Below are positions 1 to 7,286 of a stretch of 29,225 nt of DNA, one piece after another (position 1 is the first letter of the stretch; the number at the start of each line of letters is the position of its first letter). The notes below the pieces were generated by a model that saw only the letters and a list, made by a program, of their open reading frames with translations, did no database searches and was not told the origin of the DNA. Both the position numbers and the translations under genes were made by a program. The stretch lies in contig CAZAOY010000033.1 of the NCBI GenBank assembly GCA_964486925.1, positions 1 through 29,225 on the forward strand, written 5' to 3'. This DNA comes from CAZAOY01 sp964486925 (GTDB lineage Bacteria > Bacillota > Clostridia > Oscillospirales > Ruminococcaceae).

Positions 1-1
1 T

Positions 2-30
2 GGTGGGAGGAAAAATCCGCTATTAACCAC
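2..30 (+). promoter_or_regulatory. Ribosomal protein L1 binding site in the rplA leader
   Basis: The RNA can pair GUGG (3-6) with CCAC (27-30), and GGA (9-11) with UCC (16-18) across an AAAA loop, leaving an asymmetric internal loop with GGGAG on one side. This closely resembles the L1-binding region of 23S rRNA (GGUGGGAGG paired with ACCACC). L1 is known to repress its own mRNA by binding such a mimic. It ends about 22 nt before the rplA start and just before the GGGAGG ribosome binding site, which suits translational repression. Seen: sequence and pairing. Inferred: binding by L1. Confidence 0.75.
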
Positions 31-52
31 TTTTAGGGAGGAATGAATTTTT

Positions 53-748
53 ATGAAACATGGTAAGAAATATGTCGATAGTGCAAAACTTGTTGACCGC
101 ACTAAGCAATATGAAGTAGCAGAAGCGTTTGATCTTGCTATCCAAACGTCTAAGGCTAAGTTTGATGAAACCGTTGAGATACATGTTCGTCTTGGTGTTG
201 ACTCTCGTCACGCTGATCAACAGGTTCGTGGTGCAGTTGTTCTACCAAACGGAACCGGTAAAACCGTTCGCGTTTTAGTTATCTGTAAGGGTGACAACGT
301 TGAAGCTGCTAAAGCTGCCGGTGCTGATTATGTTGGATCTGATGAGATGGTACAAAAGATTCAAGGCGAAGGCTGGATGGAATTTGACGTTGTTATCGCA
401 ACCCCTGATATGATGGGTGTTGTTGGACGTCTTGGTAAGGTGTTAGGTCCTCGCGGATTAATGCCAAGCCCTAAGGCTGGTACTGTTACTCCTGACGTTG
501 CTCGTGCTGTTACCGAAGCTAAGGCTGGTAAGATCGAGTATCGTCTAGATAAGACTAACATTATCCACTGTCCTTTAGGAAAGATCTCTTTTGGTACTGA
601 AAAGCTTGCTGAAAACTTTGAAGCACTTATGGGTGCTATCGTTAAGGCTAAGCCTGCCGCTGCTAAAGGTCAATACCTAAAATCTTGCGTAGTTGCTTCT
701 ACAATGGGTCCTGGTGTTAAGGTTGCTACCTCAAAATATGGCGTTTAA
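53..748 (+). CDS. rplA: 50S ribosomal protein L1
   Basis: L1 of the large ribosomal subunit forms the mobile L1 stalk near the E site and helps release deacylated tRNA; it also acts as a translational repressor of its own mRNA. The 231-residue product is full family length. It carries the typical N-terminal stretch with AFDLAIQTSKAKFDETVE and the L1 signature region around 120-150 (PDMMGVVGRLGKVLGPRGLMP). ATG is preceded by GGGAGG at good spacing. An L1-binding leader lies directly upstream, and rplK is expected just left of the window. The intergenic region after it contains a new promoter, so rplJ-rplL can be transcribed separately. Identification is secure. Confidence 0.98.
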   Translation: MKHGKKYVDSAKLVDRTKQYEVAEAFDLAIQTSKAKFDETVEIHVRLGVDSRHADQQVRGAVVLPNGTGKTVRVLVICKGDNVEAAKAAGADYVGSDEMVQKIQGEGWMEFDVVIATPDMMGVVGRLGKVLGPRGLMPSPKAGTVTPDVARAVTEAKAGKIEYRLDKTNIIHCPLGKISFGTEKLAENFEALMGAIVKAKPAAAKGQYLKSCVVASTMGPGVKVATSKYGV

Positions 749-791
749 TCTACGAATTTATTTGCAATTTTAGCTTTTCTGCCAATTTCAC

Positions 792-820
792 TTGACAGAG
801 CGGTTATTATATGTTATAAT
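792..820 (+). promoter_or_regulatory. Sigma-A promoter for rplJ-rplL
   Basis: A consensus -35 box TTGACA (792-797) and a consensus -10 box TATAAT (815-820) are separated by exactly 17 nt. Transcription would begin near 827 and produce a leader of about 310 nt before rplJ. The perfect match fits the high expression expected of ribosomal protein genes. Confidence 0.9.
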
Positions 821-859
821 AAAGTGTCGAGTATATCTGTATGCATTAACAGTATGCAG

Positions 860-950
860 TGTATTTAAAGAAACCTTCTAAAGACAGTAGGTGTTATCCT
901 TATAGGATAACATAATGTTGCCTACCGAGGAAAGTGAGTATAGCTTACGT
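860..950 (+). ncRNA. L10 leader (L10(L12)4-binding mRNA element)
   Basis: The segment holds the hallmarks of the Firmicutes L10 leader: AAGACAGTAGGTG at 881-893 and CCTACCGAGG at 921-930, which pair through CAGTAGG/CCTAC. A hairpin GTTATCC/GGATAAC (893-899 with 905-911) lies between them. In the known family the L10-L12 complex binds here and represses rplJ-rplL. The terminator that follows suggests regulation by attenuation. Confidence 0.85.
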
Positions 951-953
951 TAT

Positions 954-997
954 GCCCTTTTTCACGGTTAGGTATGTTACCATGAAAAAGGGCTTTT
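954..997 (+). terminator. Attenuator terminator of the L10 leader
   Basis: GCCCTTTTTCA (954-964) pairs with TGAAAAAGGGC (983-993), an 11-bp stem followed by TTTT. It lies after the L10 leader and 140 nt before rplJ, so it is a conditional terminator within the leader rather than the end of rplA transcription alone. Inference: free L10-L12 binding to the leader favours termination. Confidence 0.8.
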
Positions 998-1136
998 ATT
1001 ATTGGGCTTTTTATTTTAGTGGTAGGTTAGATTTTGGACCGAAGTGATTTCATTTTATTATCCTTGCGATCTACCTTAATTGAAATTTACTTTGGTGTAC
1101 TGTCATTAGAACTAAATAAAATGGAGGTGAACGAAT

Positions 1137-1637
1137 TTGCCAAGTGCTAAAATCCTTGAGAAAAAGAAAAGTCAGGTTGAAGAACTATCTGCAAAGATAT
1201 CTGCATCTTGTGCCGGTGTCTTAGTTGACTACAAAGGTATAAATGTAGCTGATGATACTAAACTTCGTAAAGAATTTAGAGAAGCCGGTGTTGAGTACAC
1301 TGTTATTAAAAACAGCATGCTTAAGTTTGCGTTAAACAAAGCTGGTTTCACTGATCTTGACAACGTTTTAGAGGGTACTACTGCTCTTGCAATAAGCAAA
1401 GACGATCCTATAATCGCCGCTAAAATCGCTGCTGATTATGCTAAAAAGATTAAAAAGGGATTTGAGCTTAAAGCTGGGTATATGGATGGGGTTACTCTTT
1501 CTGCCGCTAAGGTTGAGGAGCTAGGAAACCTTCCTTCAAAAGAACAGCTTGTTGGACAGCTGCTTAGTGTTCTTACTGCTAATGTTAGAGGTCTTGCTGT
1601 TGCACTTAACGCTATCGCTGAAAAAGAACCTGCATAA
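1137..1637 (+). CDS. rplJ: 50S ribosomal protein L10
   Basis: L10 anchors the L7/L12 dimers to the GTPase-associated centre of the 50S subunit, and the L10-L12 complex represses its own mRNA. The protein starts PSAKILEKKKSQVEELS and continues with the typical VLVDYKGINVADDTKLRKEFREAGVEYTVIKN region. The C-terminal L12-binding helix is present (LVGQLLSVLTANVRGLAVALNAIAEK). At 166 residues it is the usual length. The start is TTG, chosen because GGAGGTGA ends 7 nt upstream and the next residues match the family N-terminus. A rare start codon in a highly expressed gene may tune its yield relative to rplL. Confidence 0.97.
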   Translation: MPSAKILEKKKSQVEELSAKISASCAGVLVDYKGINVADDTKLRKEFREAGVEYTVIKNSMLKFALNKAGFTDLDNVLEGTTALAISKDDPIIAAKIAADYAKKIKKGFELKAGYMDGVTLSAAKVEELGNLPSKEQLVGQLLSVLTANVRGLAVALNAIAEKEPA

Positions 1638-1698
1638 GGTCTTTTCCGATAACCTTATCAGCGTAGCTTATCTGCACGTTGATTTGACCCTTGTTATG

Positions 1699-1719
1699 CC
1701 GAGAGTATAACTCTTTCGG
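1699..1719 (+). other. Hairpin between rplJ and rplL
   Basis: CCGAGAGT-ATA-ACTC-TT-TCGG folds into a short bulged hairpin about 30 nt before the rplL start. There is no T-run after it, so it is not an intrinsic terminator. It could be a processing or mRNA-stability element that helps raise rplL output above rplJ; that role is inference. Confidence 0.4.
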
Positions 1720-1750
1720 TGAATTATTAAATTATTAGGAGGATATTAAA

Positions 1751-2125
1751 ATGGCTGCTGAAAAGATTACAAAATTTATTGAAGAAATAAAGGCGCTTAC
1801 TGTACTAGAACTAAATGAGTTAGTTAAGGCTATTGAAGAAGAATTCGGAGTTTCTGCTGCTGCCCCTGTTATGATGGCTGGTGCTGCTGCTGGCGCTGCT
1901 GCTGCTGAAGAAAAGACTGAATTTGACGTTATTCTAACTGAAGTTGGTGCTAACAAGATGGCTGTTATCAAGCTTGTAAAAGAAATTACAGCTCTTGGCC
2001 TAAAAGAAGCTAAGGATCTAGTTGATAACGCTCCAAAACCACTTAAAGAAGCTATCGCTAAGGCTGATGCTGACGCAATCAAAGCTAAGCTTGAAGAAGC
2101 TGGCGCTAAGGTTGAAGTTAAGTAG
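1751..2125 (+). CDS. rplL: 50S ribosomal protein L7/L12
   Basis: L7/L12 is the multicopy stalk protein that recruits and stimulates translational GTPases. The sequence has the three expected parts: an N-terminal dimerisation domain (ITKFIEEIKALTVLELNELVKAIEEEFGV), an alanine-rich hinge (about 36-53), and the C-terminal factor-binding domain (TEFDVILTEVGANKMAVIKLVKEITALGLKEAKDLVD). At 124 residues it is full length. ATG has a strong AGGAGG site 8 nt upstream. An intrinsic terminator follows about 30 nt after the stop. The long reverse-strand frame over this gene is a coding shadow. Confidence 0.98.
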   Translation: MAAEKITKFIEEIKALTVLELNELVKAIEEEFGVSAAAPVMMAGAAAGAAAAEEKTEFDVILTEVGANKMAVIKLVKEITALGLKEAKDLVDNAPKPLKEAIAKADADAIKAKLEEAGAKVEVK

Positions 2126-2152
2126 TTTAAATTGTAACCTTTACACATATAA

Positions 2153-2180
2153 AAGCTTAGTTTATGCTAGGCTTTTTTTG
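2153..2180 (+). terminator. Intrinsic terminator after rplL
   Basis: AAGCTTAG (2153-2160) pairs with CTAGGCTT (2167-2174), including one G-T wobble, around the loop TTTATG. A run of T follows. It ends the rplJ-rplL transcript, so rpoB is not co-transcribed here. Confidence 0.85.
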
Positions 2181-2310
2181 TTTGCCTAATACTAGGTAAC
2201 CCCCTCCACTAACCCCATTCTCTTGCATACAAATGTAGTGTTAATCCTAAGATTATGATAATTTTTATTGCTATATAGCATTATCATTCTTGCTTTTTTA
2301 CATATCTAGA

Positions 2311-2339
2311 TTGACAGTTAACGCTACCTATGGTATACT
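2311..2339 (+). promoter_or_regulatory. Promoter of the alpha-L-fucosidase gene
   Basis: TTGACA (2311-2316), a 17-nt spacer and TATACT (2334-2339), with TG at 2331-2332 giving an extended -10. It sits about 35 nt before the fucosidase start. A reading frame that opens at 2290 runs through this promoter and is therefore not the true start. Confidence 0.85.
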
Positions 2340-2373
2340 TCACCTAAATAGTAAAATTGAAGGAGGAAGTCTT

Positions 2374-3505
2374 ATGTTACAAATTTCACAGTATGACAAG
2401 AGGGTTGAGTGGTTTAAAGCCGCAAGATTCGGGATGTTCATTCATTTTGGAATCTACGCAATCCCTGCACGGGGCGAGTGGGTGCGCAGTGTTGAGCGTA
2501 TCTCAAAGGAGGATTATCTTCCATTCTTTGAGGAGTTTAATCCTGTGGATTATAACCCTAAGGAATGGGCAAAGGCGGCAAAGAATGCGGGGATGAAGTA
2601 TGCTGTGCTTACAGCTAAGCACCACGACGGCTTCTGCCTGTTTGACTCTACTCTAACCGACTACAAATCTACTAACACAAAGTATGGGCGGGATATCGTT
2701 AGAGAGTACCTTGACGCATTTAGAGCTGAGGGTTTAAGGGTAGGTTTATACTACTCACTGCTAGACTGGCACCATGATGACTATCCTCACTACGGCGATA
2801 GGGTTCACCCTATGCGTGATAACGAGGAGTATAGGGATAAGGTACATAACTTTGACCGATACCTGGAGTATATGCACGGACAGGTTAAGGAGCTATGCAC
2901 CAACTATGGCAAGCTAGATCTAATGTGGTTTGATTTTTCATACGACAACCTAACAGGAGAAGCCTGGAAGGCTACAGAGCTTGTTACCATGATTAGATCA
3001 TACCAACCTGACGTTATAATTGACAACCGATTAGAGGTTAGCGGTGAGGGTTTTGGTTCGCTTGCAACCGATAACCCATCTGTCTTTAGCGGCGACTTTG
3101 TAAGCCCAGAGCAGATTATCCCACCTAACGGGTTATTCAAGGATAACGGTGACCCTCTTACCTGGGAAGCGTGTATTACCATGAACGACAACTGGGGATA
3201 TCACGCTAAGGATATGCACTACAAGCCTGCTAGCACCATTATTAAAAAGCTTGTGGAATGTGTAAGCAAGAATGGTAACCTTCTACTTAACGTAGGCCCT
3301 GATGCGCGTGGTAACATCCCTACACCATCACTTAATATACTGAGTGAGATTGGTGAGTTTATGAGATACAACAGTGCTAGCATATATAATTGCGGTAACG
3401 CTAACCTGCCAAAACCGGAGAACGGACGTATTACAAGGTCGGGTAACAAGTTATACTATCACATTATGGAGCCATCCATCGGCAGTGTACCGTTATATGG
3501 TATTA
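2374..3505 (+). CDS. Alpha-L-fucosidase (GH29), 3' end lost in the gap
   Basis: GH29 enzymes release L-fucose from glycans with retention of configuration. The start region (WFKAARFGMFIHFG), the substrate-site motif KHHDGF (82-87) and the LDLMWFDFSYD segment, where D187 is the likely nucleophile, all mark this family. About 377 residues are visible. Family members are usually somewhat longer, so the missing tail lies in the N run. No signal peptide is seen, so it probably acts in the cytoplasm on imported fucosylated oligosaccharides. ATG has AGGAGG 7 nt upstream and its own promoter. No transporter or fucose-catabolic genes sit beside it in this window. Confidence 0.9.
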
Positions 3506-3605
3506 NNNNNNNNNNNNNNNNNNNNNNNNNNNNNNNNNNNNNNNNNNNNNNNNNNNNNNNNNNNNNNNNNNNNNNNNNNNNNNNNNNNNNNNNNNNNNNN
3601 NNNNN
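3506..3605. other. Assembly gap (100 N)
   Basis: Exactly 100 consecutive N, the usual placeholder for a scaffold join of unknown length. It removes the end of the fucosidase gene and whatever lies between it and the terminator at 3607. Frames that run through it are artefacts. Confidence 0.99.
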
Positions 3606-3606
3606 C

Positions 3607-3652
3607 AAAGCGCTTACAGTATAGGGTCTATCCCTGCTGTAAGCGCTTTTTT
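3607..3652. terminator. Strong terminator between convergent genes
   Basis: AAAGCGCTTACAG (3607-3619) pairs perfectly with CTGTAAGCGCTTT (3637-3649), a 13-bp stem. The loop holds a further GGG/CCC pair. T follows on the + strand. It probably ends the fucosidase transcript and may also work for the convergent minus-strand sigma operon, whose last gene ends at 3678. Confidence 0.85.
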
Positions 3653-3677
3653 ATGTAGTTGCTTGCCTAGTATAATA

Positions 3678-4718
3678 CTATCCTTTTGGGGAATCATCTT
3701 CTGGTTCGTTATCCTGCTGTGTGGTGTCATCTTCGATAATCTCTGTGGTGGATTGGTCTGTGAGGTTATGCTCAATGACGTTTGGCATTAATCGGTTAAC
3801 GGTAGTTTGGCTATTATATGGTCTATATACATAGACCGAGTACTCCCTGTTCTCATCAAATTGCCTAAATGAGATCGACTGTACTAAACGACCTACATCC
3901 TTTGCGCTGTTAAGTATTGATAGGCAATAGTCTGCAAACTCTTCAGGAGTTTTAAACTTTTTGTTTACAGTAACGTTGAGATTTGCATAGTATAGATACT
4001 CCTCAGTATCAACCGGTCTATCCATTCCACCGAATATGTATGATAACATCCAACCGTCGTTAAGATATACATCCAGCGCTATATCATAGCTTGGAGTTAA
4101 TTTGGATTCATACTGCTTGACTATAGCGGTCTCTATGTCATTCTGCCTTTGAACCCTTCCATAACCATACGCTTTATAAACAGTGGGTATAGCCGCCGCA
4201 ATCAGGCTACCGCAGATTATCAAAAAGCAGACAAACCCGCTTAGAAAATCGTATCTAATCCGTGTGTTCTTGCTAAACGTGCTAAATAGCACTATTTCAG
4301 CGCCCAGTAGTACTAACACCAATGGCGAAAGCTTTACTATAAGAAAATAATCAAACCCAGGATTAAGCAGGCTGTAGCATATTGCTAAACCAAACCCAAT
4401 TAACGCTATTCCCATTGTAAATGTACCAACCCTACGGATTGGTTTTTTAGGTGGTTTTTGCGAATATTGGTATGCGTTATTTGGTGGCGGAGGCGGCGGT
4501 GGTACATGTCCTAATTGTTTTGTATCTGTAGCATTATTATGGAAATTATTTGTTGCGTCTGCACTAATGTCGTCTGTATTTATATCCTGTTTATAGTCGC
4601 TGTCAAATTGTGAATTATCCTCACCCTGTGATGGCTCTAGTGCGCTTATATCCTTAAGGGTGGCGTCTTGGGCTATATCCTCAACTCGAGGGGTAGCTAT
4701 ATTTTGTTTATCGTCCAT
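3678..4718 (-). CDS. Membrane protein with LiaF-like segment, last gene of ECF sigma operon
   Basis: Function unknown. The 346-residue protein has an acidic, low-complexity N-terminus (1-70), a run of seven prolines (73-79) and a basic KKPIRR stretch. Three hydrophobic segments follow near 97-118, 124-147 and 159-181. The first two resemble the paired helices of LiaI/LiaF-type envelope-stress proteins. About 165 residues come after the last helix, probably outside the cell, with an acidic tail. ATG is preceded by GGAAGG. It lies 20 nt after the preceding membrane-protein gene, in the same operon as a sigma/anti-sigma pair, which suggests a role in envelope sensing or as a sigma-controlled effector. 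That role is inference from context. Confidence 0.8.
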   Translation of the reverse strand: MDDKQNIATPRVEDIAQDATLKDISALEPSQGEDNSQFDSDYKQDINTDDISADATNNFHNNATDTKQLGHVPPPPPPPNNAYQYSQKPPKKPIRRVGTFTMGIALIGFGLAICYSLLNPGFDYFLIVKLSPLVLVLLGAEIVLFSTFSKNTRIRYDFLSGFVCFLIICGSLIAAAIPTVYKAYGYGRVQRQNDIETAIVKQYESKLTPSYDIALDVYLNDGWMLSYIFGGMDRPVDTEEYLYYANLNVTVNKKFKTPEEFADYCLSILNSAKDVGRLVQSISFRQFDENREYSVYVYRPYNSQTTVNRLMPNVIEHNLTDQSTTEIIEDDTTQQDNEPEDDSPKG

Positions 4719-4738
4719 GGTAATTCCCTTCCTGCTAA

Positions 4739-5317
4739 TTATTCTTCACTTTTACCCTCGTACTCTACTAGTCCAACATCAATTACAGTTTGCTCATCCA
4801 TCTGCTTACCGCTACGAACCAACTTAGTCCCCAGTACAATTATTATTACCGCAATTATTAGGGTTGGGAACCCTTCTCTTAATCGGTAGAATAGACCGCT
4901 AAGCTGTGGAAAGTATGAATTAAGCAGGTTAATGACCGAGGCAAATAAAAGGTTTATCATCATTATAACACCAATCACAATAAGGGTATACCCTAGATAG
5001 ATCCCCTTTTTACTGCTTAATGTGTCGGCAAAAGCTCCCTGAACCTTAGTTGTATCAAATGGATACTCATCCTTCGGAATTGGCATAGATCTAACTATAA
5101 GTCCATGTATGTTAAGGGTGGTAAAGAAGGAGTAGAACCATACAATCGGAAGTGCCCAAAGTATGCTGTCAATCCTTAACAGCGTGCAGATTGCCAGTAT
5201 CCCGAAGAATACCCCCATTAGTGAAATCCCTCGCTTCATATAACCCAGATACATAGGGCCAGCACCCGGTATAAATGCAAACAACACTGTTAAAAAACTA
5301 TTTTTTCTCATCTTCAT
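4739..5317 (-). CDS. Multi-pass membrane protein, third gene of ECF sigma operon
   Basis: A 192-residue hydrophobic protein. The N-terminal half resembles the TM2-type hairpin (FIPGAGPMYLGYMKRG at about 14-29, followed by two hydrophobic stretches). The C-terminal half has two further helices near 105-125 and 150-168 that resemble LiaI/LiaF-type segments, ending in a charged cytoplasmic tail. The start overlaps the anti-sigma gene by 20 nt and has AAAGGA just upstream, which implies translational coupling. No enzyme motif is visible. It may sense or modify the envelope together with the downstream membrane protein. Function is not established. Confidence 0.8.
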   Translation of the reverse strand: MKMRKNSFLTVLFAFIPGAGPMYLGYMKRGISLMGVFFGILAICTLLRIDSILWALPIVWFYSFFTTLNIHGLIVRSMPIPKDEYPFDTTKVQGAFADTLSSKKGIYLGYTLIVIGVIMMINLLFASVINLLNSYFPQLSGLFYRLREGFPTLIIAVIIIVLGTKLVRSGKQMDEQTVIDVGLVEYEGKSEE

Positions 5318-5759
5318 AATTCCTTTCTAAATTATTTAGTATATCCGATATTACCCTTGACAAGGAGTCTGTAATCTGCTCTGTAGGTTTTTGTTGCTCT
5401 TGATCTTGCTGTTTTACCCTATCAAATCGGTCATAATCACGCAGGATATCTGTGCGGTATAACACCCCTGTTAGGGTTAGTATAATAGCGATAGAAGCGG
5501 CAAGTATTACGCTAGCACATCTGCTAAACACAAGGTTAAATAGCTTTATTCTAAGCTCCATTAACACCCCGTTCTTCACAGGTCTAAGCGGTGTGAGCAG
5601 TGTTTTGTCTTGCATATGCTTAAGGTACTCATCCAGACACTCGTCACAGAAAGAGAGGTGTTCGGATATCTCAAGTCTGGCAAGCTCCGGTGGATCTGCT
5701 GATTCTATTAGGTCAAATGCATGAGTGGTGAGGTGACCTTGCTGGTTAAAATACTCCAT
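5298..5759 (-). CDS. Anti-sigma factor with ZAS-type zinc motif
   Basis: The 153-residue protein has the H-x3-C-x2-C zinc-binding motif of ZAS anti-sigma domains (H34, C38, C41 in HLSFCDEC). One transmembrane helix follows at about 80-102, then a charged, glutamine-rich outer segment. Such proteins hold an ECF sigma factor at the membrane until an envelope signal releases it. The gene overlaps the sigma gene by 14 nt, the usual arrangement for a stoichiometric pair. The region after the helix is short (about 50 residues), so sensing may rely on the two membrane proteins encoded next. Confidence 0.88.
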   Translation of the reverse strand: MEYFNQQGHLTTHAFDLIESADPPELARLEISEHLSFCDECLDEYLKHMQDKTLLTPLRPVKNGVLMELRIKLFNLVFSRCASVILAASIAIILTLTGVLYRTDILRDYDRFDRVKQQDQEQQKPTEQITDSLSRVISDILNNLERNYEDEKK

Positions 5760-6288
5760 AACCGTCCTCCTTTATCTGTTTTTGTAGTATAATTTTTGCT
5801 CTTGCTAGCTGTGTATGTACTGTCTTTTTGGGTCGCTTAAGTAACGAGGCAATCTCCTCCACACTAAGCTCTTTAATAAAGAACATGGTGCTAACCTGTA
5901 GATACGGCTCCTTCAAAGCTAAAATTTTTTCCCTTATGTTTCTTACCATATCCTTAGTCATAGCTATATCAAAGGTTTCATCATTTCCGGTGGCAAGACC
6001 TATTAGATCCTGTACATCCCCACTTACCTCCTCGCTAAGCTCCTTGCTCTGCTGTAGCTGTTTATAGTAAGCGCTTTTAAGGTAGTCCTTTGCCTTGTTA
6101 GTGGCTATCCTTGCTATCCATGGTTTGTAGTCTGATTCTTTACATCTGTGTATGTTTGTGTATACACTAATAAAGGTTTCTTGTGATAGATCTTGGGATT
6201 TTTGGTGATCTCTTGTAAGCTGATAACATATTGTGTACACTAACCTTTCGTATTTAACGACCAATTCTTTAAATTGTTCATCAGTCAT
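5746..6288 (-). CDS. ECF-family RNA polymerase sigma factor
   Basis: A sigma-70 family protein of the extracytoplasmic-function type, with region 2 (FKELVVKYERLVYTICYQLT, then DLSQETFISVY and PWIARIATNKAKDYLKS) and region 4 (ELSVEEIASLLKRPKKTVHTQLARAK, a helix-turn-helix). No region 1 or 3 is present. I place the start at ATG 6288, which gives 180 residues and the family-like MTDEQF start; an in-frame GTG at 6312 is possible. The AGGGGAG upstream lies about 14 nt from the ATG, so the start is not certain. It is the first gene of a four-gene operon with its anti-sigma factor and probably drives its own promoter. Confidence 0.92.
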   Translation of the reverse strand: MTDEQFKELVVKYERLVYTICYQLTRDHQKSQDLSQETFISVYTNIHRCKESDYKPWIARIATNKAKDYLKSAYYKQLQQSKELSEEVSGDVQDLIGLATGNDETFDIAMTKDMVRNIREKILALKEPYLQVSTMFFIKELSVEEIASLLKRPKKTVHTQLARAKIILQKQIKEDGYGVF

Positions 6289-6326
6289 CCTATCGTCACC
6301 ATCTCCCCTCACCGCTAGCTATTTAT

Positions 6327-6355
6327 GTAACGAAAGGTCATGAGCCTTTTCTTCA
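6327..6355 (-). promoter_or_regulatory. Candidate ECF-type promoter of the sigma operon
   Basis: On the minus strand TGAAGA (6350-6355) and CGTTAC (6327-6332) are 17 nt apart. The spacer holds the inverted pair AAAGG/CCTTT. GAA-containing -35 and CGT-containing -10 elements are typical of promoters read by ECF sigma factors, and autoregulation is common. No sigma-A-type boxes with good match were seen directly upstream. This is a pattern match, not a proven promoter. Confidence 0.45.
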
Positions 6356-6430
6356 AGATTTTTCAATAATTATTAAAATCATATTAATATTCTTATCTAA
6401 TCAATAAACTACCTTAAGCTAACATTATTT

Positions 6431-6467
6431 AAAAAAATCACGCAAACCGATAGTCAAAGGTTTTGCG
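6431..6467 (-). terminator. Terminator after the nuclease-like gene
   Basis: On the minus strand CGCAAAACC (6467-6459) pairs with GGTTTGCG (6448-6441) with one bulge, followed by TGATTTTTTT (6440-6431). It lies about 40 nt after the stop codon at 6506 and separates that operon from the sigma gene. Confidence 0.75.
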
Positions 6468-6505
6468 CAATTTTTGCAGTAATATTGAATTTAGGCAACT
6501 ACCCT

Positions 6506-7285
6506 TTACCGCGTAGTTACATACACCTTGCTATTGCCCTTCTTACCAACCTGCTCTATTACATTGATCCCATCAGCAGACAGTACATTTGCCATACATC
6601 GAGCTGTACCAATCTTTACCTTAGCCAGCCTACTTAAATCCTTTGTGGTAAACCCTTGTTTTTCACAAAGCTCGTCTAAAGCATTAGTGGTTAGCTGAGT
6701 TAGGCCAGATATGCTGTTAATCTCTTGGTCGTCAATTAGAAGGGTGGGTTGTATTGTATACTTTGTGCTTCGCTTCTTCTTGTCCTTGCCAAATCCATCT
6801 AGAAGCTTGTACTCGTTCGCTTGCAGCGTTATTACCCTAAAGCCTAGGGAGGTTAGCCTGTCTGTTTGCAGTATCTCTTTAAGGTAGACAAGCTCATCAA
6901 ACAGGTTGTAGATATTAGGTCTTGAGGGCGATATTCTACTGCTAACAATCTCACCTGTACTGTGATCTACCCAGTTTATATACCGCTTTGCAATTATAGG
7001 GTAGACAACCGTTACTCTGTGCTCCTTTAAAAAGGCAGTAAGCTTTGGTCGTAGCTTGCCAAACCCTCTAGTCTGCACCTCATATATATGACCGTCCTTG
7101 CAGATGTCGGCAAAGTATCTGCCTATCCGCACCTCGTGGTAGACCTCGTCTGGCTGTAGATAATGCTTTAGCACGGCATGGATATTCTTCTCGGCAAGGC
7201 TTCCTATCTGGGGGATCATATAATCGTTTGTAAGGTGCTTTCTCATTGCTAGCTCAAATCTAATTTTCGCTTGCTCACTTACCAT
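6506..7285 (-). CDS. PD-(D/E)XK-like protein with C-terminal winged helix
   Basis: No experimentally known function is recognised. After the start at ATG 7285 (GAGGA just upstream, 1 nt after the folT stop) the protein has 259 residues. The N-terminal part shows a nuclease-like pattern: E32 in a helix, HEVRIGRYFADI with D60, then IYEVQTRGF with E69-x-Q71. This matches the E...D...ExQ spacing of the PD-(D/E)XK fold. The segment after it includes KLTAFLKEHRVTVVYPI. The last 70 residues resemble a winged helix-turn-helix (FTTKDLSRLAKVKIGTARCMANVLSADGINVIEQVGKKGNSKVY). I recall related uncharacterised proteins in gut Clostridia. It is probably a DNA-binding or DNA-processing protein. The link with the upstream transporter is unexplained. 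Confidence 0.75.
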   Translation of the reverse strand: MVSEQAKIRFELAMRKHLTNDYMIPQIGSLAEKNIHAVLKHYLQPDEVYHEVRIGRYFADICKDGHIYEVQTRGFGKLRPKLTAFLKEHRVTVVYPIIAKRYINWVDHSTGEIVSSRISPSRPNIYNLFDELVYLKEILQTDRLTSLGFRVITLQANEYKLLDGFGKDKKKRSTKYTIQPTLLIDDQEINSISGLTQLTTNALDELCEKQGFTTKDLSRLAKVKIGTARCMANVLSADGINVIEQVGKKGNSKVYVTTR

Positions 7286-7286
7286 A

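Noticed and set aside
1735..2148. 137-codon reverse-strand frame over rplL
   Set aside because: Its composition (Ala/Ser-rich) is the shadow of rplL on the other strand, and rplL is certain.
2290..2373. N-terminal extension of the fucosidase frame to 2290
   Set aside because: It runs through a clear promoter (2311-2339) and has no ribosome binding site; ATG 2374 has AGGAGG.
3374..3658. Frames that cross the N run
   Set aside because: They depend on 100 undefined bases; translation through N is an artefact.
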